Source of the DNA: Datisca glomerata
Lineage: Eukaryota > Streptophyta > Magnoliopsida > Cucurbitales > Datiscaceae
Assembly (NCBI GenBank): GCA_003255025.1
Contig: QANY01003970.1
Location: forward strand, 310,001 to 374,000
Direction of reading: 5' to 3'
Length of the DNA: 64,000 bases
Within the stretch, counting starts at the first letter, position 1, and the number at the start of each line of letters is the position of its first letter. Shown here piece by piece: positions 59,721-64,000 of the stretch. A model generated the notes under the pieces. That model did no database searches and was not told where the DNA came from. It saw only the letters and a program-made list of their open reading frames with translations. The translations under genes were made by a program, and so were the position numbers.

Positions 59721-60104
59721 GGCTGGGGTCTTGCCTCTTGTTCACGTAATCAAGTTTAAGTCAGTGTTTGCGAGTGACGGCAACCGTAGGATTGTAATCA
59801 TGATTAAGCTATGTTTGACTTAATTTATAAACTACAGTTTATGATTTATAGATTAAATAAATAAATAATTTACTTTTAAGAGAGCATTTGACATAGTTTA
59901 TTGAAATAAACTAGTAATTTATTTAAACTAAAAAATTAATAAGTTTTAAGCTAAACTAATCTAACTTTTTAAGTTAAAATTTTTTTAATTTTTTTCACAT
60001 CTCTAAAATTATCCATATCTTTCTTAAAAAATTACATAAACATATATTTTTTCTTCAAGACATATCTATGAAATGAGAAGAAAATTATGTTATTTTGAAC
60101 AAGA

Positions 60105-60245
60105 GTGGTGGCTACAGGTCGAGGGAACGGGTCGGGAAATCGGATCGGGGACACATGTCGAGAATCAAGTCGGGTCACTTGAGGAGTCGATTCGAGTGGG
60201 ACACAAGTCAAGACGGGTAACGGGTCGAGAGCATAGTTTCGGGGA
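60105..60245. repeat. G-rich minisatellite, first segment
   Basis: Degenerate repeats of the type GGGTCGGG and GGGACACAAGTC, of the same kind as those at 61365-62030. The 69-codon ORF here is composed of the repeat. Confidence 0.65.
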
Positions 60246-61364
60246 CAGTAAGAATACGAAGAATATTATTCGACTTGTATAATTCAGGAATTAAACGATC
60301 AAATATTCGATTGAAATTCAGTCAATAATATACGATTCATAAAAATTCACATACAGATTTAAACGTGTGTGTATTTCAATCCATAATTCAACAATTATAA
60401 ACTCATTTTATTATAAATTACTAAAAATAATTATTTAACTCATTGTGGAAATGTACATGCATTATATATAAGATGTTATATATGTGACTATACATAATTT
60501 TATCAACATTGTATTAACAATAAATTAATTCATAACAATAAAAAATCATTAGAATAAATATAATTAGAGAGAACTAAATTACCAAATCATTGAGATATAT
60601 GAATTTTAAATTTAAGTAAAAAGTTATTCATGTTTATATTGTAAATGACAACAAAAGTTAGAGTATTTTTCTAATTCAAAACGGGTGAGAACTATAAAAA
60701 AAACTTGAAAATGTTCATACTATAATATAAATAATGTATAACACATAAGATTAAATAACCTTTAAATTGATCTTAAGGTTTGTTAATATACTATAAGGTG
60801 TAAAGAATGTATATTATAATAATTCCAAAAACAAAAGTGGTCTCCAACTCTTCCACTTATTTTATATTCATTTTCAAAAAATTTATGTTACTGGTGATGT
60901 ACCATATAGTAGTTGAAAGCACCATTGATCATCTCTTATGAACCTCACACGATATGATCAATGAGTAGATTAAATCCATGTACGGTATGATGTTTGTACC
61001 ATACCATCTCCCTCATCTTCTTCCCCAAATGTTTTTCTGCAACTCCGAACTTTACAATACCCACAATCCTCAATCCTTCCAGCCTCTATCTCTCTCTCAC
61101 AATCCTAGCCATACAAGCCTCTCTTCTCCGAGAATAGAGAGAGAACAGAGAGGAGCGAATACACAAGGAAGGGTATTTGAACTTGAGCGTATAATTTGGT
61201 TGTATAATTCACGTGCGGTATAAATACGCGAATTATACTTCTTGACCCAAAAATATGCGTATAAATCTGTATCTTTGGAAAAATACTAGAAACGGATAGA
61301 ATTATATAGATTTGTATAGATTTGTGTATTGTACGCGTAGAAAACGCGTCTTCACCAACAAAGG

Positions 61365-62030
61365 TCGGGAGTCAGGTCTGGAACACAGGTCGGCATGGGG
61401 GATGAGACGGGCCAGGGTCACAAACTGGGAGTCGAGTCGGATCGGGTAAGGGAGTCAGGTTCATGTGAGACACGAGCTGGGATGGGGAGGAAACACAGAT
61501 CGGGAAGAGAACACGGGGCGGGGCGGGTCAGTTGAGAAACCAGGTCGAGTGAGACGCGAGTCGGGTGGGTTAGGGAGTCGGGTGAGCATGAGATCGCGAG
61601 TTCGGGTCGGAGTCACGTGTCTGGCCGGGAACATGGATCGGGCTGGGAAATTGTGTTTGAGCTAGTTACACATGCCGCAACTCATATCGGGTTGGGGGCG
61701 GGGAGCATTGAATCGGGCGGGCGCAGCCCGGTATGGGTTGGGGAGTCAGGTTCGGACAGGTTGCAGGTCGATATGGGTCGGGGACATGAGGCCAAAAATT
61801 TGGGTCGGGGACACAAAGTCAGAAAATTCGGATTGGGTATGGACCATAGGTTGGGGTCAGAGAACCAGGATCAGGTTGGGTGGGACACAGGTCAGGATGG
61901 GTCGGGGAGTCGGGTCGGGATAAGTCAAAGAGTCGTGGCAGGAACATGTCGAGGACACGAGGTCGGGTCAGAATTGGGGAACCGGGGTCAGGCATGAGAG
62001 TTGGGTATGGATGGGTCACGGGTCAGAATG
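61365..62030. repeat. G-rich minisatellite, main segment
   Basis: About 650 bases of degenerate units around 20 bases long on the theme GGGTCGGGGACACAGGTC, with frequent runs of three or four G on the plus strand. Overlapping Gly/Arg/Ser-rich ORFs in several frames on the plus strand (61465-61665, 61617-61997, 61672-61923) and one on the minus strand (61819-62019) are products of the repeat. The strong G runs could form G-quadruplexes. Confidence 0.8.
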
Positions 62031-62296
62031 ACTCTCGTTTAGATTAACGATTTGAAAAAAATGAATACTAAAAAACTAAGCTAAATGCAAGTTATATTAT
62101 TAAAAGAGATGCTAAAGTAATTTCAATTAAAATAATTTAATTATTCATTTATTTGACAAACATCAACTTAAAATAACTTATAACTTAAAGTTAATTATAA
62201 TAAGTTAAGTCAACCACGTTTTAGCTTATAGATTAAAGTTACACTTAAATAAGTTTAAGCTATAAGTTTAAGAGGAGTCAAACGGACCATAAGAAT

Positions 62297-62819
62297 GACA
62301 AGTATTTTCTACGGAAAACTATAATGCAGAACTCATGCGAAAATTTGAATCCCTCTTATTTGAGATCTCAACAAAATAACTATGTTTTGTCATTACGAGT
62401 CGTTAGCTCAGATAACGGCTCAGATCAGTATAATATGGATTTCAAAGAAATCTGACTAGACCTGTCTTTTCTTTTTTGCTTTTTTGTTTGGCATCGAAAA
62501 CAGACCTCAGACGTCTATTTTCAAAATGAACTGCCCTTATCCGGCCCATAGTAGTCCCCACATGCATACAATCTTTTTCTAGGTAAAAATTATTACCTAC
62601 GAAGTATTTTGTATCAATTATACAAATCATTCCTCTAGCTTTCAGTTGAAGCAATATGTGTCCCAATCTGGTCGGATAATCCAAATTACTTCTATTAGGG
62701 TTAAGTGTCAAGCATCTAGAAGTGCATTAAGTGAGAATTATGTAAAAATGTATTATAGAGAGGAGCCAAGTGCATGGCATTTATAGTGAAAATTGTATTG
62801 GGAAAGGTTACAATTAAAC
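62297..62819. other. Intergenic DNA with an unidentified minus-strand ORF
   Basis: The minus-strand ORF at 62442-62711 (89 codons, MTLNPNRSNLDYPTRLGHIL) has no domain I recognise. It is more hydrophilic and less repetitive than most chance ORFs here, so a fragment of an element gene is possible. No function is proposed. Confidence 0.3.
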
Positions 62820-64000
62820 TAAGTTTTTTTACAAGAATAAACAGACTTCAAATTTCATTAGATAAATCATGAAATACGAGAGGGGTAATCCAATCAGGAG
62901 GGGGATTACTCAAAGAGCAACAGTAGAGAGATCCATTAGCATGAGCAGCAATTTCTCTAGCTACAATACTAATATAAGGCTTAATAAAGAAACACTTTAC
63001 AATAGAGAAATTAGAAATAGCACTAGAAATAGACTTTAACAAGTTATCTGATTTAGCTCCATGCTTAAGCAACAAATCCCATAGCTCCAAGCAAGGCGAT
63101 TCAATCTCAATGGACAACCAGAACTTGGAAAGATAGTGGTTTAACCCTTCGAGAATAGTCATCCCAAGATCGATAGAAATCGGTTTTGAGCTAGCCAAGA
63201 CTCAACCACCTGTAAAGAATTCTTCTAGAGTTCCTCTGCACACCCAACCACAAGCCATCCCATTTGTCAAGTGAGACCAAAAAACATCTAGATTAATTTT
63301 GACAAAGTTGAGAGGAGGAGGAGACCATTTTTTCCAGCAAAGCTTGTCAAATACCCTTAAAGAGCCAAAACCCTCTCTTTAATTGCCCGAACATGGAATA
63401 GAGCATTGCTCTTGCTTCTAGAAGTTCTGTAAACATTTTTTAGCTGCCAAGAAGTTCCTCACTTCGTTTTTCCAGGCCCGAATCACCTTAACAATATCCC
63501 TTCGCAAACCTTTAAATATGAAACCGTTACGAGCTATCCATAAACCATACGTAACAGATCTAACTATATCATCAAAATGGGGCTGTCTTCTCACCCTGTT
63601 AGTAAGAATATTCCATATTTTTCATGTTATTCGAACCCCCTAAATTATATGTGATTAGTTGAACATCATAACCAAACCAAAATCTCTTGGCAAAAGAACG
63701 TCTTAAAAATATATGAGTGGTTATTTCTTCAACCTCCTCACAAAACGGGCAATTTGGGTCTGTTATAGCTAAATTTATTTTCTTCAAATTATGCCTTGTT
63801 GGCAAAAAACCATCCACAATCTCCACAGAAAAAATCTAATTTTAGGAGCAACATCTAAGTGCCAAACTAATTTTCAGGTATGATAGTTAATAAAGTTTTT
63901 ACCAAACGAGGAAGGGATGGCCAGGCGCCTTTGTTTGCTAAAAAGCGTTATTATGTATCAAAATCTGGTAGTATACATTCATTTCCTATTATAAACCCAC
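62820..64000 (-). pseudogene. L1 LINE ORF2 3' part with zf-RVT and RNase H domains, runs off the window
   Basis: Reading leftward from the window edge, a zf-RVT domain appears at 63599-63826 (GFLPTRHNLKKINLAITDPN, CPFCEEVEEITTHIF). Next come WIARNGFIFKGLRRDIVKVI and an RNase H-like domain: WSPPPLNFVKINLDVFWS, later CGWVCRGTLEEFF. Its C-terminal part is at 62848-63198 (VAREIAAHANGSLYC, PPPDWITPLVFHDLSNE). Plant L1 elements of some lineages carry this extra RNase H. A stop at about 63199 between the two RNase H halves and others near 63400 inactivate it. The 3' end is near 62820, after a TTCTTGTAAAAAAAC-like tail on the minus strand. This LINE is of a different type from those at 9.6-12.6 kb. 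Confidence 0.82.

Larger units (their letters stand above)
59800..62296. mobile_element. Inverted-repeat-bounded A+T-rich block enclosing a G-rich minisatellite
   Basis: The left edge reads CTATGTTTGACTTAATTTAT and the complement of the right edge reads TTATGGTCCGTTTGACTCC. Both run on into TTAAACTTATAGCTT-like sequence, suggesting degenerate terminal inverted repeats of a non-autonomous DNA element. There is no transposase. The interior is unusual: a G-rich repeat in two pieces (60105-60245 and 61365-62030) with about 1.1 kb of A+T-rich DNA between. No certain target duplication was found, so the outer boundaries are tentative. Confidence 0.45.

Noticed and set aside
61465..62019. Overlapping Gly/Arg/Ser-rich ORFs on the plus strand and one on the minus strand
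   Set aside because: All are produced by the G-rich minisatellite. Several frames are open at once and none has a domain.
62442..62711. 89-codon minus-strand ORF as a host gene
   Set aside because: No domain, promoter or splice evidence. It is reported only as unidentified sequence.

Overview
This window is intergenic DNA from a flowering plant, very probably a eudicot. The evidence is a spliced plant-type PP2C gene, plant families of CACTA, Mutator-like, hAT and Tourist-like DNA elements, plant Copia retrotransposons, plant L1 LINEs, and A+T-rich intergenic sequence. The species cannot be named from the sequence. Only one host gene looks intact: a PPTC7-type protein phosphatase 2C on the minus strand (CDS 55267-57957, four coding exons, predicted 455 aa with a probable organellar presequence). 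Almost everything else is transposable-element sequence, much of it nested, and every element gene seen is broken.

Layout. 1-978: the 3' end of a CACTA element. 1108-2247: a Copia pol remnant, then a polypurine tract, an LTR and a primer-binding site. 2294-7713: an A+T-rich inverted-repeat element split by a 4.8-kb MULE (2664-7441) that carries a dead MURA-like transposase and a convergent GRF zinc-finger gene. 7813-8493: a hAT-type MITE with an 8-bp target duplication. 9565-12585: two 5'-truncated LINEs fused head to head. 12.6-18.4 kb: A+T-rich DNA with microsatellites and tRNA-derived SINE-like copies. 18.4-31.8 kb: one L1 LINE split by a complete 9.6-kb Copia element (20475-30061). Both LTRs and a 5-bp target duplication are visible, and the LINE reading frame is restored when the Copia element is removed. 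32016-32077: a small tRNA-like structure. 34941-36740: two more A+T-rich inverted-repeat elements.

37153-52809: a head-to-tail array of a second Copia family, with four LTRs and three internal domains in the order LTR-int-LTR-int-LTR-int-LTR. Each internal domain is inactivated differently, and the middle one holds a 97-bp near-perfect palindrome. 52.8-55.0 kb: mostly featureless DNA with a short 34-bp minisatellite. 55.0-59.7 kb: the phosphatase locus. Its last intron contains a Tourist-like MITE, its putative 5'UTR intron contains a solo LTR, and its stop codon and 3'UTR are duplicated in tandem. 59.8-62.3 kb: an inverted-repeat-bounded A+T-rich block containing a G-rich minisatellite. 62.8-64.0 kb: a LINE fragment with zf-RVT and RNase H domains that runs off the window.

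The window does not show a new multi-gene biological system. What deserves follow-up is structural: the LINE pair flanked by a possible shared target duplication, the multi-unit Copia array with its palindrome, the nested MULE with a GRF passenger gene, and the insertions inside the otherwise intact phosphatase gene.
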